Shown here in pieces: positions 7,627-15,587 of a DNA stretch of 39,193 nucleotides. Each line of letters begins with the position of its first letter. Position 1 is the first letter of the stretch. Origin of the DNA: Acetatifactor sp. GTDB lineage: Bacteria; Bacillota; Clostridia; Lachnospirales; Lachnospiraceae. The position numbers and the translations under genes were made by a program. Below the pieces are notes generated by a model. It had not been told where the DNA came from, did not search any database, and saw nothing but the letters and a program-made list of their open reading frames with translations. The DNA lies in NCBI GenBank assembly GCA_022511385.1, contig JAFLRN010000021.1, forward strand, positions 1 to 39,193. The letters run 5' to 3'.

Positions 7627-10020
7627 TTATTCAATATTTGAGGTCTGCGAAGCAGTAATTCTTTTTGTGTACAAGGAGGTACAAAAAGCACCCAGCACTG
7701 TTACACATAGCATCACAAGAGGGTACAGCGCAAACAGCTCCAGAGGTTTGATCTGATATTCCACGCCGTATACTGCCCCCATCATACCAAAAATCGGGTC
7801 AATGCAGAGCTTCGTCAGAGGCACACACAGGAGGGCGGCTATGATGTCGGCAAGGATCAGCACCAGGCAGAAGCGGAGAGTATGCTGCGCCATGATTTTT
7901 CCGCCACGGAAGCCCATAGCTTTCATGAGGGCGATTTCTGCGCCTTCCTTAGCGATGAAGGAGCGTTCCATAAGTACGGTGACCAGTGCGGCTATGATCA
8001 ACGTGATCAGGAATACCAGATGCTTTACTGACCGTATTGTATCGGAGACCTCTGTGGTATGATTGACATATTCTGCCGCGGTATAAACTTTTTCGATCTT
8101 TAGAATGTCTTTTATCTTTTCGATGCGGCGTTGTATCTCCCTGCTGTCGGGATGATCGGTGAAACGGACCTGACTGCCAAGGACAGAAAAGGCTTCCGAC
8201 ATATTGGTCTTCACATCCTCGTGCAATCTTCCATACATGCCCATTTGATTCATGCTGGAATAAAAAGCCGTGACGATATATTTCTTTTCCTCGCCGCCAA
8301 TCTTGATCAGAACCGTATCCCCGATCCGGGCTCCAATCTGCTCAGCCGCGGGAAGCGTCAGGGCAATCTCATTTTCATGGGAAGGGGGACTTCCCTCCTG
8401 ATAAACATATTCCTCCGCACGGGCCCCCTTGCCCTGTTGGAAGGAGAGTTTCATAGAGTGGCCGCCAAAGCTCACGGAATATTTATAGGATACATCCGCC
8501 ATGCATTCCGCCGGCATTCCATTGGTTCCAAGCAGCGTTTCCAATGCTCCCAGTTCTTCATATACAATTTCATCCCCGGCATCGTCATCTCCAGCACTGT
8601 TGTTCATCATCCGCATAATGCTTTCCATATCCAAAATATAGGCATCACAGTAAACTACACCAAAGAAAGGGATCAATTTTTCACTGCATAGAGTGTTTGC
8701 AGTATTGGCAAGTATCATAACAAGAAGCAGGCACAGGGAAAAGACCGCAGTGATGATGCCGAACTGCCTGGGACTACTGAGACAGTCGTTGAGAGCCAGA
8801 AAGCCCGTGGTGCCGAGCCGGCTTTTCCCAAGGTGCAGGATGCTCTTCTTCCCGAAACGTTCTCCGGTCTGGCCGTTTCTGACAGCGTCCACGGGGGAGA
8901 GTTTATTGACTTTTCCGGTGCAGGAGTAGCTAAAGAGCAGGATGATGGCAACTACCGCCACGGCGCATAACAGGCCCACAAAACCGGATTTTTCGCTGCC
9001 AAGTACCATGCTTTCCGAAACACTGTCTAAGAGCATGCGTCCGAAGGGAATGGACAGGAGATAGCCCGCCGCTGCACCTGTCAGGGCCAGACCTAAATAT
9101 TTTGTGAGATACAGGCGGCGAATGGTGCCGTTTCGGATGCCCATGGCTTTCATAACACCGATTTCCCTGAATTCTTCGGAAATGGTAAAGCTGATGGTGA
9201 ACCTCAGTACCGTAAAAGAGATCAGGATCAGGCCAGCACTGACCACCAGCAGGATACCTGCAACGATCATATTCATGACATAGGTAATTCTGATCATAGA
9301 GATATCACCGTCAAAGACAATACCGCTTTCCTCGGATACTGCCTCTGTCAGAGCAGCTATATCATCTGTGGAAATATAATATATCTTTGCACCGAAGTAT
9401 TCCCGGACTGTTTCGTTTTCCATCAGCTTTGTATAATCATTAGGGTGGACCAGGAATCGGGAATTCCCCATAAAATCAGAACCGAGAGCAGCGTCCTTTC
9501 CGCTGCCGGCCACAGTGAGGGAAAGCTGTGTTCCGTTATGATCAAGAAGGAGGGTATCTCCGGGCTGCACGCTGCTGTTTTTCAGGGCAGGTCCTGTGAT
9601 GTAGACTTCTCCCTCCTTCACTTGGGAAATGACATGATTCTGTTCGTCAAAATAGTTAAGCTTACATTCCTCTACAGAGAGGATCAGGCTGATATTATCA
9701 AATTGGAATGCTTTTTCACCGTTTAAGGTAAACTGGTCGCCGTTGACAAAAATCTGCGGTTCCGCCTGATAGCTTTTGACCGACGGTTCTGAAGCAAGCA
9801 GATCGCTCAAATGGGAATCTTCGAATCCGGCCCGGGATACAATGAAATAATCCTGGGTCAGTCCGGCTTTTTCGAAATAATAGTCCAGTCCGTTTGTCAC
9901 CGTGAGAATATTGTTCACACTGCTTGCAACAAACATGGTTGCAAGGATCACGAACAGGAGGATGATAATGTTCATTGTCTTCTTGCGCTTCAGGTCTTTT
10001 TTTAAAATTCTAAAAAACAT
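7627..10020 (-). CDS. FtsX-like ABC transporter permease with two FtsX domains
   Basis: 797 residues. ATG 10020 is preceded by AAGGAG at good spacing. An N-terminal helix (~15-40) is followed by a ~200-residue extracytoplasmic MacB-PCD-like region, then a first FtsX block of three helices (~245-375) containing EFREIGVMKAMGIRNG. A further helix (~420-440), a second large extracytoplasmic region and a second three-helix block (~665-790, with AEIALMKAMGFRGG) follow. The two-block layout is like the YtrF/DUF214-type and BceB-type permeases. With its ATPase and two-component system it forms a self-contained module. It is the first gene of the operon behind the promoter at 10098-10126. Confidence 0.92.
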   Translation of the reverse strand: MFFRILKKDLKRKKTMNIIILLFVILATMFVASSVNNILTVTNGLDYYFEKAGLTQDYFIVSRAGFEDSHLSDLLASEPSVKSYQAEPQIFVNGDQFTLNGEKAFQFDNISLILSVEECKLNYFDEQNHVISQVKEGEVYITGPALKNSSVQPGDTLLLDHNGTQLSLTVAGSGKDAALGSDFMGNSRFLVHPNDYTKLMENETVREYFGAKIYYISTDDIAALTEAVSEESGIVFDGDISMIRITYVMNMIVAGILLVVSAGLILISFTVLRFTISFTISEEFREIGVMKAMGIRNGTIRRLYLTKYLGLALTGAAAGYLLSIPFGRMLLDSVSESMVLGSEKSGFVGLLCAVAVVAIILLFSYSCTGKVNKLSPVDAVRNGQTGERFGKKSILHLGKSRLGTTGFLALNDCLSSPRQFGIITAVFSLCLLLVMILANTANTLCSEKLIPFFGVVYCDAYILDMESIMRMMNNSAGDDDAGDEIVYEELGALETLLGTNGMPAECMADVSYKYSVSFGGHSMKLSFQQGKGARAEEYVYQEGSPPSHENEIALTLPAAEQIGARIGDTVLIKIGGEEKKYIVTAFYSSMNQMGMYGRLHEDVKTNMSEAFSVLGSQVRFTDHPDSREIQRRIEKIKDILKIEKVYTAAEYVNHTTEVSDTIRSVKHLVFLITLIIAALVTVLMERSFIAKEGAEIALMKAMGFRGGKIMAQHTLRFCLVLILADIIAALLCVPLTKLCIDPIFGMMGAVYGVEYQIKPLELFALYPLVMLCVTVLGAFCTSLYTKRITASQTSNIE

Positions 10021-10097
10021 GGCTTTGCTCCTTTATCCTGCCTAAGAAAACGGCATTTCAATTACAATAGAAAGCCTGCTCAGTGCTCTTTCTACTG

Positions 10098-10126
10098 TTT
10101 ATAAGGCACAATGGCTTTTTCGTCAA
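10098..10126 (-). promoter_or_regulatory. Sigma-A-like promoter of the permease operon
   Basis: On the minus strand, TTGACG (10126-10121) and TATAAA (10103-10098) are separated by exactly 17 nt, pointing at the permease start about 75 nt downstream. The leader between promoter and start contains a small AGAAAG/CTTTCT hairpin near 10071-10095. Confidence 0.7.
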
Positions 10127-10184
10127 TAGCGGCCCTGTTGCATGTGAGATTACTGTAGCATGGAAATTATTAAATAATCCTTAA

Positions 10185-10232
10185 ATTAAATAGTGGAATC
10201 TTCTTATAAATTAAAATAGTGGAATCTTCTTA
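10185..10232. repeat. 26-bp tandem direct repeat, candidate operator
   Basis: The block TAGTGGAATCTTCTTA occurs at 10191 and again at 10217, a period of 26 bp, with matching AT-rich flanks. The second copy ends just upstream of the -35 hexamer of the promoter at 10237, and both copies are upstream of the divergent permease promoter. Direct repeats in this place fit binding sites for an OmpR-type regulator, for which the gene at 6042-6704 is the obvious candidate; binding is inferred. Confidence 0.6.
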
Positions 10233-10236
10233 ATTA

Positions 10237-10265
10237 TTTACAACTCATTATAAGACTGCTATACT
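10237..10265 (+). promoter_or_regulatory. Sigma-A-like promoter for the small membrane protein gene
   Basis: TTTACA (10237-10242) and TATACT (10260-10265) are spaced by 17 nt, with the gene start about 55 nt downstream. Confidence 0.7.
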
Positions 10266-10320
10266 TGTAAATTAGAATTGTTTCATGCCGATGGGCTGTC
10301 GTTTAGAAGGGAGAGAAGAG

Positions 10321-10752
10321 ATGAACAAGAAGCTGGTAATTCTTATGGGTGTGGGATTTGTGGTGTGCCTTGTGTTGACGATTGTTTTCCGTATTCTCAT
10401 GGATAATCAGGATTTGGAATATGAGGAGGTAGAAGTACGGGTAGTCAGTACGGACAGCGAGTCAGTAAGGGTTAAGACCCGGTATAGCAGCAATACATCG
10501 ACAAAATATATTGTTAAAGTACGGTATGAGGGCGAAGAGTATAATCTGGAGAATGTGCACGGTCTGTCCGGTTATTGGGAAGGAAAAACGGTCAAGGCTT
10601 ATCTGTCACAAGGAAAGCTCTACGCAAATGTGGAGGGAGTGAACACCTCTACTCCTGTGGCGTATGCATACTTTGTCTTCCTGTTCGCTTCCTTTATTTT
10701 ATTTATGGTCTTTTTGTGTAATACACCGCATTTGTTTAAGAAAAAAGTATAA
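10321..10752 (+). CDS. Small membrane protein with two helices and an extracytoplasmic domain, function unknown
   Basis: 143 residues. ATG 10321 has GGGAGAG about 8 nt upstream; the in-frame start at 10285 lacks a ribosome site. An N-terminal helix (~4-24) and a C-terminal helix (~110-133) bracket an ~80-residue beta-rich region with TKYIVKVRYEGEEYNLENV, which looks broadly like DUF3592-type proteins though I would not assign the family firmly. It has its own promoter and terminator and is divergent from the permease operon, sharing the tandem-repeat region. It might be an accessory or regulon member of that transporter. No catalytic motif is visible. Confidence 0.75.
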   Translation: MNKKLVILMGVGFVVCLVLTIVFRILMDNQDLEYEEVEVRVVSTDSESVRVKTRYSSNTSTKYIVKVRYEGEEYNLENVHGLSGYWEGKTVKAYLSQGKLYANVEGVNTSTPVAYAYFVFLFASFILFMVFLCNTPHLFKKKV

Positions 10753-10773
10753 AATGGCAGATGACTATAAGCC

Positions 10774-10814
10774 AAGACCACGGACAAAGGATATGATTGT
10801 TCATGGTCTTTTTT
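10774..10814 (+). terminator. Rho-independent terminator
   Basis: AAGACCACGGACAA pairs with TTGTTCATGGTCTT (two G-U wobbles) around a 7-8 nt loop and is followed by a run of T. It closes the small membrane protein gene 22 nt after its stop. Confidence 0.85.
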
Positions 10815-10952
10815 ATTATATTTTAGACTCAACTATTAATTGAGCATGAAAATCATATACTCAATCACCGCTTGCTTCTCTCAAAACAGGTTTTTGGTAT
10901 GATGAAGGCATAAGATACAACACAAGCTTGTACAATGCAGAAAGGAGTCGTT

Positions 10953-11078
10953 ATGTTTCATATGGAGAAAGTAGGACGGAAAATTGCAGAGCTTCGTAAG
11001 AGCCGCAACATGACACAACTGGAGCTGGCGGATCAAATTGGAATCAGTTTCCAGGCGGTATCCAATTGGGAGATATAG
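10953..11078 (+). pseudogene. XRE-family helix-turn-helix regulator, truncated remnant
   Basis: An ATG with AAAGGAG upstream opens 41 residues that are a clear XRE N-terminus (KIAELRKSRNMTQLELADQ, then ISFQAVSNWE). The frame stops at TAG 11076 immediately after the recognition helix, where the family normally continues for another 15-20 residues of fold plus a C-terminal region. The truncation point coincides with the direct repeat that starts at 11075. It is probably non-functional. Confidence 0.75.
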
Positions 11079-11127
11079 TTAAAGATACGGCATTAGAATG
11101 ACAACACCACGCTTATATATTGCTTGT
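11075..11127 (+). repeat. Direct repeat copy A (~53 nt)
   Basis: The sequence from ATAGTTAAAGATACGGC to the CTTGT near 11127 recurs with a few changes at 12930-12983. Each copy sits exactly where an XRE gene breaks off, and together they bracket the AlbA-type gene. Confidence 0.75.
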
Positions 11128-11210
11128 ATTCGGGATTCTTTTGACCCTATGTATGATTTTGAGTAGTAGTTCCTTAATTTTTTAGGCAAATCTGAGAACA
11201 ATATCAATAC

Positions 11211-11239
11211 TTGAGACAATTCGCTTTATTTGATATAAT
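11211..11239 (+). promoter_or_regulatory. Sigma-A promoter with extended -10
   Basis: TTGAGA (11211-11216), 17 nt, then TATAAT (11234-11239) preceded by TG (TGATATAAT). It drives the AlbA-type gene that starts at 11273. Confidence 0.85.
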
Positions 11240-11272
11240 AAGAAATGCATAAAGCAGGAGGTAATTTGTTCT

Positions 11273-12664
11273 ATGAATATCGGAAGCGAAACAGAACAAA
11301 TTGAATTTAAGAAATCTACCGGTGAATTAAACGAGGGTATTGTTTCTATAGCTGCCATATTGAACAAGCATCAATCGGGAGAACTTTATTTTGGTGTGAA
11401 AAATGATGGAACTGTTCTGGGGCAGGAGATTGGGGATTCTACGCTTCGCACAGTCAGCCAGTCTATTCGGAACCATATCAGACCAATGATTTACCCGGAG
11501 ATCATGATGAAGGATTATAATGGGAGCAAAGTGGTCTATGTAAAGTTTTCCGGTACGAGATGTCCTTATACTGCGTTTAATATTGCCCGCATCCGTGTTG
11601 CTGATGAAGATGTGGTAATGGATCAGGAAACATATGAGGATATGATGCGGAAGAGAGACAACATTTCCGGCTATTCATGGGAATCACAGGTGTCAAAGTA
11701 TCAGTTAGAGGATGTAAACGAAGAAGCTCTGCAGGCTTATTTGCGAAAGGCACAAGAAGCAAACAGAATTACATTTGAGTATACAGATAAAAAAAGTGTT
11801 TTGGGAACACTGGGATTGTTGGAAGGAGATTACTTGCTCAATGCCGGAGTAGCATTGTTTTGCGAATGTGGGTTGAATGAATTGCAGATGGCTAAGTTTG
11901 CAACGAATGAGCGACTTACTTTTACGGATATTCGCAGATTTACAGGGTCTATCATGACATTGAAGGACAAGGCGGAACAGTATGTGATAGATGCTATGGA
12001 CTGGAAAGCAGAAATTACAGGCCTTTCGCGAAAAGAGATCCCAGAGGTGCCGGTTGCCGCTGTAAGGGAGGCTATCATAAATTCTTTTGGACACAAGCTG
12101 TTTGAAGCAGGACAAGCAAATGAGGTGGCTGTTTACCGTGATCGCATAGAAATATACAGTCCGGGCGAGTTCCCCAAAAATCATTCCCCGGAATCATTTG
12201 TAAAAGAGAATATAGCACCGATTCGCAGAAATGCGTTGATCACAAGGACGCTCTATTACTCTCAGGACATGGAGGCATTTGCGACTGGGCTTAAGCGGAT
12301 TCAAAATCTTTGTGATGAGGCAGGATGCAAAGTGGAATTTAAGACTGTGCAGGGCGGATTTGTGGTTTGTTTTTATCGCAAGACAGAAGAAGCATCTCTG
12401 GCGAAAGTCGACAACAGGGTACATGATAGGGTACATGATGAGGTACATGTTGATGAATATGATGACACATTGAACGTGGAAGAAAATATTCTGAAATTCT
12501 GTACAATTGCTCGATCAAGGGCGGAGATTATTGAATTTTGTGGTTTGAAGAGCAGAGCGCAATTTGCAACTCGCTATCTGATGCCTTTAATTGAGAGTAA
12601 TAAATTGGCGATGACGATACCTGATAAGCCGAAAAGTAAGAATCAGAAATATTTGACCATTTGA
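11273..12664 (+). CDS. AlbA/Schlafen-type putative DNA-binding regulator (COG2865-like)
   Basis: 463 residues; ATG 11273 with AGGAGG about 11 nt upstream. The N-terminal ~120 residues carry the AlbA_2/Schlafen signature (TEQIEFKKSTGE, then GELYFGVKNDG). The middle (~255-370) resembles the GHKL-like HATPase_c_4 region of COG2865 proteins (AAVREAIINSFGHKLF, RIEIYSPGEFP). The end (~400-463) looks like a winged helix. A hydrophilic linker RVHDRVHDEVHVDE is encoded by ~12-nt micro-repeats at 12416-12454, a common polymorphic linker in this family. Such genes are frequent in defence islands and some are regulators; the role is uncertain. It has its own promoter and no operon partner. Confidence 0.85.
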   Translation: MNIGSETEQIEFKKSTGELNEGIVSIAAILNKHQSGELYFGVKNDGTVLGQEIGDSTLRTVSQSIRNHIRPMIYPEIMMKDYNGSKVVYVKFSGTRCPYTAFNIARIRVADEDVVMDQETYEDMMRKRDNISGYSWESQVSKYQLEDVNEEALQAYLRKAQEANRITFEYTDKKSVLGTLGLLEGDYLLNAGVALFCECGLNELQMAKFATNERLTFTDIRRFTGSIMTLKDKAEQYVIDAMDWKAEITGLSRKEIPEVPVAAVREAIINSFGHKLFEAGQANEVAVYRDRIEIYSPGEFPKNHSPESFVKENIAPIRRNALITRTLYYSQDMEAFATGLKRIQNLCDEAGCKVEFKTVQGGFVVCFYRKTEEASLAKVDNRVHDRVHDEVHVDEYDDTLNVEENILKFCTIARSRAEIIEFCGLKSRAQFATRYLMPLIESNKLAMTIPDKPKSKNQKYLTI

Positions 12665-12838
12665 GAGTATTTTATGGTGGTGAGCAATTGAAAATGAAGA
12701 TTGAAGGTTATGCGCAAGCGTTTGAAGGATTGTCGGATCAGAGGAATATAGACTTTTTAAAGCTGAGCCAAAACGGATTTTCAGCTTTAACTCAGCATTA
12801 AAAATATTTAGCAGAAAGAATATAAGATTGGTAATTTA

Positions 12839-12937
12839 ATGGAAACACTGAAACGAGATGAAGCGATTTGACAAAAACAGCTCGAAGCTTCCGAACAAGC
12901 AATTTTTAACTGGGAAACCGGAGGTTCCCATAGTTAA
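12839..12937 (+). pseudogene. Second XRE-family regulator remnant
   Basis: From ATG 12839 the frame reads METLKRDEAI, an in-frame TGA (12869-12871), then QKQLEASEQAIFNWETGGS, a recognisable but internally deleted XRE helix-turn-helix (family form: QKQLAE..VSEQAISNWETG). It ends in the direct repeat, as the first remnant does. A short upstream frame near 12691-12801 (MKIEGYAQAFEGLS...) may be a further broken piece. Confidence 0.6.
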
Positions 12938-12983
12938 AGATACGGCATTAGACATGACAACACCGCGCTTATACAATACTTGT
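12930..12983 (+). repeat. Direct repeat copy B (~54 nt)
   Basis: Near-identical to 11075-11127, with one inserted base after CATTAGA and scattered substitutions. The 1.86-kb interval between the copies contains the AlbA-type gene. Confidence 0.75.
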
Positions 12984-13234
12984 CATACGAAAATATGAAA
13001 AAGAGCATATTCAAATATCTCGGCAAAAGATGGGTGAGTCGGGGAAGAGCAGCGTCAGAGAGGGGGTAAGGTCTGGTAGATAAAATACTTTGGTTTCACA
13101 CCAAGAAAAACTATTGGAGTTTTGAGAGTGGAATGGAACTCGGGTGCAGAGGAATTAAATAGAGTTGTAGAGGATTATGAGAAGATGCAATGCAGGAATA
13201 TGTTGTGTCTTTTTAGATTGTGATTGACATATAG
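12984..13234. other. Decayed sequence without an intact gene
   Basis: Only short interrupted frames are seen, for example MKKSIFKYLGKRW from 13005 and an open stretch at about 13083-13218 (KYFGFTPRKTIGVLRVEW). I do not recognise either. The second may be an eroded N-terminal part of the AbiEi-like gene or an unrelated fragment. Confidence 0.5.
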
Positions 13235-13585
13235 CGGAATTTCACGACTAATATTTCTGATACAATTGATGTGGCGATACCGCGCAAGGCAAAGATTTCA
13301 ACATTTTCGGATTGGCCTCAGATGAATGTTTATCATTATACGGATGAGCGGTATGAGCTAGAAATTCAAAAGGCTGAAGAAGGGAAAATGGGTTTCAGAT
13401 CTAAGACGCAGCAAACTGTTGTTGATATCTTGTTTTATCGGGAGAAGGTTGGTATTGAAGAAACAAAAGAAGTCCTGACCACCTATCTACAGAAAAAAGA
13501 TAGAAACCTGAATTGGCTTTTAAAGTATGCGAAACCGATGAAACACAATAAGGAAATGCGGCGGTATACAGAGATGTTTGTATGA
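13235..13585 (+). pseudogene. AbiEi-type antitoxin, C-terminal remnant
   Basis: An open stretch from the codon after TAG 13232 reads RNFTTNISDTIDVAIPRKAK and continues to a TGA at 13583-13585. The pattern AIPRKAK..DWPQMNVYHYT, then TVVDILFYREKVGIEETKEVL and a closing NWLLKYAKPM matches the C-terminal half of type IV AbiEi antitoxins, with the N-terminal winged helix missing. The stop overlaps the next ATG as ATGA, the usual abiE operon junction. A GTG at 13271 could start a 104-residue peptide, but no ribosome site supports it. Confidence 0.65.
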
Positions 13586-13783
13586 TAAATACATACAATA
13601 TCTGCAAAGGACAGCTTGAAGAATCAGGCTGCTGCAAGCGGAAATACAATGCAGGAAGTATTGACGGTGTATGGCCAGAAAAGAATCATGTATCGCAAGT
13701 CCATTTCAGAATATGTACTGCAGTTTACACTGAGGGGCGTAATCTTCCTTTATTTCACTATGAGTGAGGGAACTAAAAATTGA
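13582..13783 (+). pseudogene. AbiEii-type nucleotidyltransferase toxin, frameshifted N-terminal remnant
   Basis: ATG 13582 begins MINTYN, then a frameshift around 13600 moves to the frame of 13607, which reads SLKNQAAASGNTMQEVL and then KRIMYRKSISEYVLQFTLRG before a TGA at 13781-13783. This is the characteristic N-terminus of AbiEii/JHP933-like toxins (LKNQA..., RLSISEY...F.LKG). The nucleotidyltransferase G[GS]...DxD core is not found. With the remnant upstream it shows that a type IV toxin-antitoxin pair once stood here. Confidence 0.65.
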
Positions 13784-14218
13784 AATGTAAGAAGAGTTTT
13801 ATCAGAAGAGTATTCAACCTCAGACACCGTCAAATACAGAATCGGGTTCAGAGGGGGGATAAAGATGTCTCACTTATGCTGAAGTCCAAGGCTATCCGGA
13901 CTGTGCCACTTACTATCCTGCTCTCCCGAAATTTTATACCAAGAATATTATGAAAAAGTCAGTATTTATAAGTCTTTGAGACTTCTAGGTATAAGATGAC
14001 GGGACTTTAGGTTACTATGTGTACGCTGACGGAGAATCGCACATACACAATGAAGTAAAAAGAAGATGTTGACAGATTCATTGAGAAGATGCGTTAGAAG
14101 CTGTACGGAAAGCTGAGAGAGGATACCATGATCAAACTTAGTGGACGAGAGGAAAATAAATCTATTTTTGTCGGATTCTGGGCTGATATTGTTTTGAGTT
14201 GCAAAATGTTTGTAAAAT
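13784..14218. other. Decayed intergenic stretch
   Basis: About 435 nt with no intact gene. Short broken frames can be read (for example GTLGYYVYADGESHIHNEVK near 14000-14060 and YYPALPKFYTKNIMKK near 13910-13955), suggesting one or more eroded coding sequences of unknown family. The last ~80 nt are very AT-rich and lead into the promoter of the next cassette. Confidence 0.5.
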
Positions 14219-14247
14219 TTGACAATAGTGATTTTTGATTGTACAAT
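14219..14247 (+). promoter_or_regulatory. Near-consensus sigma-A promoter of the ATPase-AIPR cassette
   Basis: TTGACA (14219-14224), 17 nt, TACAAT (14242-14247). It is the strongest promoter-like sequence in the island and lies about 90 nt before the first gene of the three-gene cassette. Confidence 0.85.
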
Positions 14248-14338
14248 AAATTTGTTATATGGCTTTCATTTAGGTGGTACAGGATACAGGAACATTTAGC
14301 ATAATATATGGATTACAATAAAAGAAAAGAGGATTTAC

Positions 14339-15583
14339 TTGAGTATAAGAGTAGATGTTAAAAAATTTGCGAAAATAGAGAAGGCTTCAGTGAAAATAAG
14401 TGATTTTTTGTTGTTTGTAGGCGATAATAACAGCGGAAAAACTTTGATGATGGAACTCGTGTATGGAATTGTAAATATAATATCCAATTGGGATGCAGAA
14501 ATTGGTTGTGCCAAAATCACGGAGATGGAAGATATAACCTATATTCGATTTTCCGGCGAGTGGTTTACTGAAATAGAAAGCAGTGTTAACAGCTATCTGC
14601 AGGAAAATAAGGGGAGTTTTCTTCTGGAATGCTTTTCCACAGAAATTCCTGCGGAGGAAATAACGATACATTTTGAAAACTTAGAGGAAGTATTTTATGT
14701 CGGTACTATTGCGGAAACGGCTTACCTGGAGAAGGAGTATGATGATGGCCACAGGGTAAGTATTGTAGGTAATGTATCGGGGGCGGTGGACGAGATGAAA
14801 TTACAGCTTTCTAAGTACGCCCTGTTGGACATGCTGGGACTACCTGTGGGAAAAAGGCAGTTGTTCCTGCCGGCGGCGCGGGCCGGCCTGCAGATGCTCT
14901 ACAGGAATTTCTTTGTAAACATGCAGGGAAGGTCAGGAATGGCCCTGCCGATTTACGATTATCTGAAATTTCTGCAGACCTATTCGCCAAGAACTCAGTT
15001 TGACGAAAATGAGGAGGATTTGATAGAATTCGTTGACAGAGAACTGTTGGGCGGAAAGATTGAATATCAGAATGATATGTTTATGTATCGGGAAGACTAT
15101 TGCTTTATTCCTCTGAGCGCAGCTTCGTCGATGATTCATGAATTATCACCTTTTAGCAGTGTGTTGAAATCGGAAGGTAGTTATGGATATTTGTATTATG
15201 ATGAGGTGGAAAACAGCATACATCCCATTAAACAGGGAAGTATTGCAAAGGCGTTGATGAGATTTTGCAATCTTGGCAACAAGATTATTATTTCAACCCA
15301 CAGTGATACTCTGGCGGGAAAAATTAATAATTTGATATTAGTGTCAAGAATGAAAAATGTAATCCGAAGGAATGACATACTGGAAAAGCTGAATTGGAGC
15401 ATGCAGGATATGCTTCAGCCGGAAAAAACAGTAAATATATATGAATTCATAAAAAATGAAAGAGGCAGTGTGGTCATCGAGGAATTAGATTTTTTTGATT
15501 ATCCAGAGATAGGTTATGACTTTGGGAGATTTAACGAAAATATTGATAAGCTTTACGATGAATCAAACTGTATCATGGGATAG
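14339..15583 (+). CDS. AAA/OLD-type ATP-binding protein (first gene of cassette A)
   Basis: 414 residues. The start is TTG 14339, with AAAAGAGG about 7 nt upstream; no better in-frame ATG precedes the conserved N-terminus (VDVKKFAKIEKASVKIS). Walker A is GDNNSGKT at ~28-35. The C-terminal half carries a Walker-B-like YLYYDEVENSIHP and an H-loop-like IIISTHSDTL, the arrangement of AAA_15/AAA_21 and OLD-type ABC-like ATPases. No TOPRIM nuclease domain follows, unlike full OLD proteins. It is followed after 4 nt by a small unknown protein and then an AIPR-family protein; the ATPase probably powers or gates their activity. The anti-phage role is inferred from family and neighbours. Confidence 0.85.
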   Translation: MSIRVDVKKFAKIEKASVKISDFLLFVGDNNSGKTLMMELVYGIVNIISNWDAEIGCAKITEMEDITYIRFSGEWFTEIESSVNSYLQENKGSFLLECFSTEIPAEEITIHFENLEEVFYVGTIAETAYLEKEYDDGHRVSIVGNVSGAVDEMKLQLSKYALLDMLGLPVGKRQLFLPAARAGLQMLYRNFFVNMQGRSGMALPIYDYLKFLQTYSPRTQFDENEEDLIEFVDRELLGGKIEYQNDMFMYREDYCFIPLSAASSMIHELSPFSSVLKSEGSYGYLYYDEVENSIHPIKQGSIAKALMRFCNLGNKIIISTHSDTLAGKINNLILVSRMKNVIRRNDILEKLNWSMQDMLQPEKTVNIYEFIKNERGSVVIEELDFFDYPEIGYDFGRFNENIDKLYDESNCIMG

Positions 15584-15587
15584 TCGG

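Noticed and set aside
10185..10232. CRISPR-like array
   Set aside because: There are only two copies, with a period of 26 bp and no true spacers, so a regulatory tandem repeat is the better reading. No CRISPR array or cas gene was seen in the window.
13005..13080. Short frame starting MKKSIFKYLGKRW
   Set aside because: It has 24 residues, no ribosome site and lies within decayed sequence.
15516..15587. Upstream start for the unknown protein of cassette A
   Set aside because: It would overlap the ATPase by 68 nt without a ribosome site; ATG 15588 fits the tight operon spacing.
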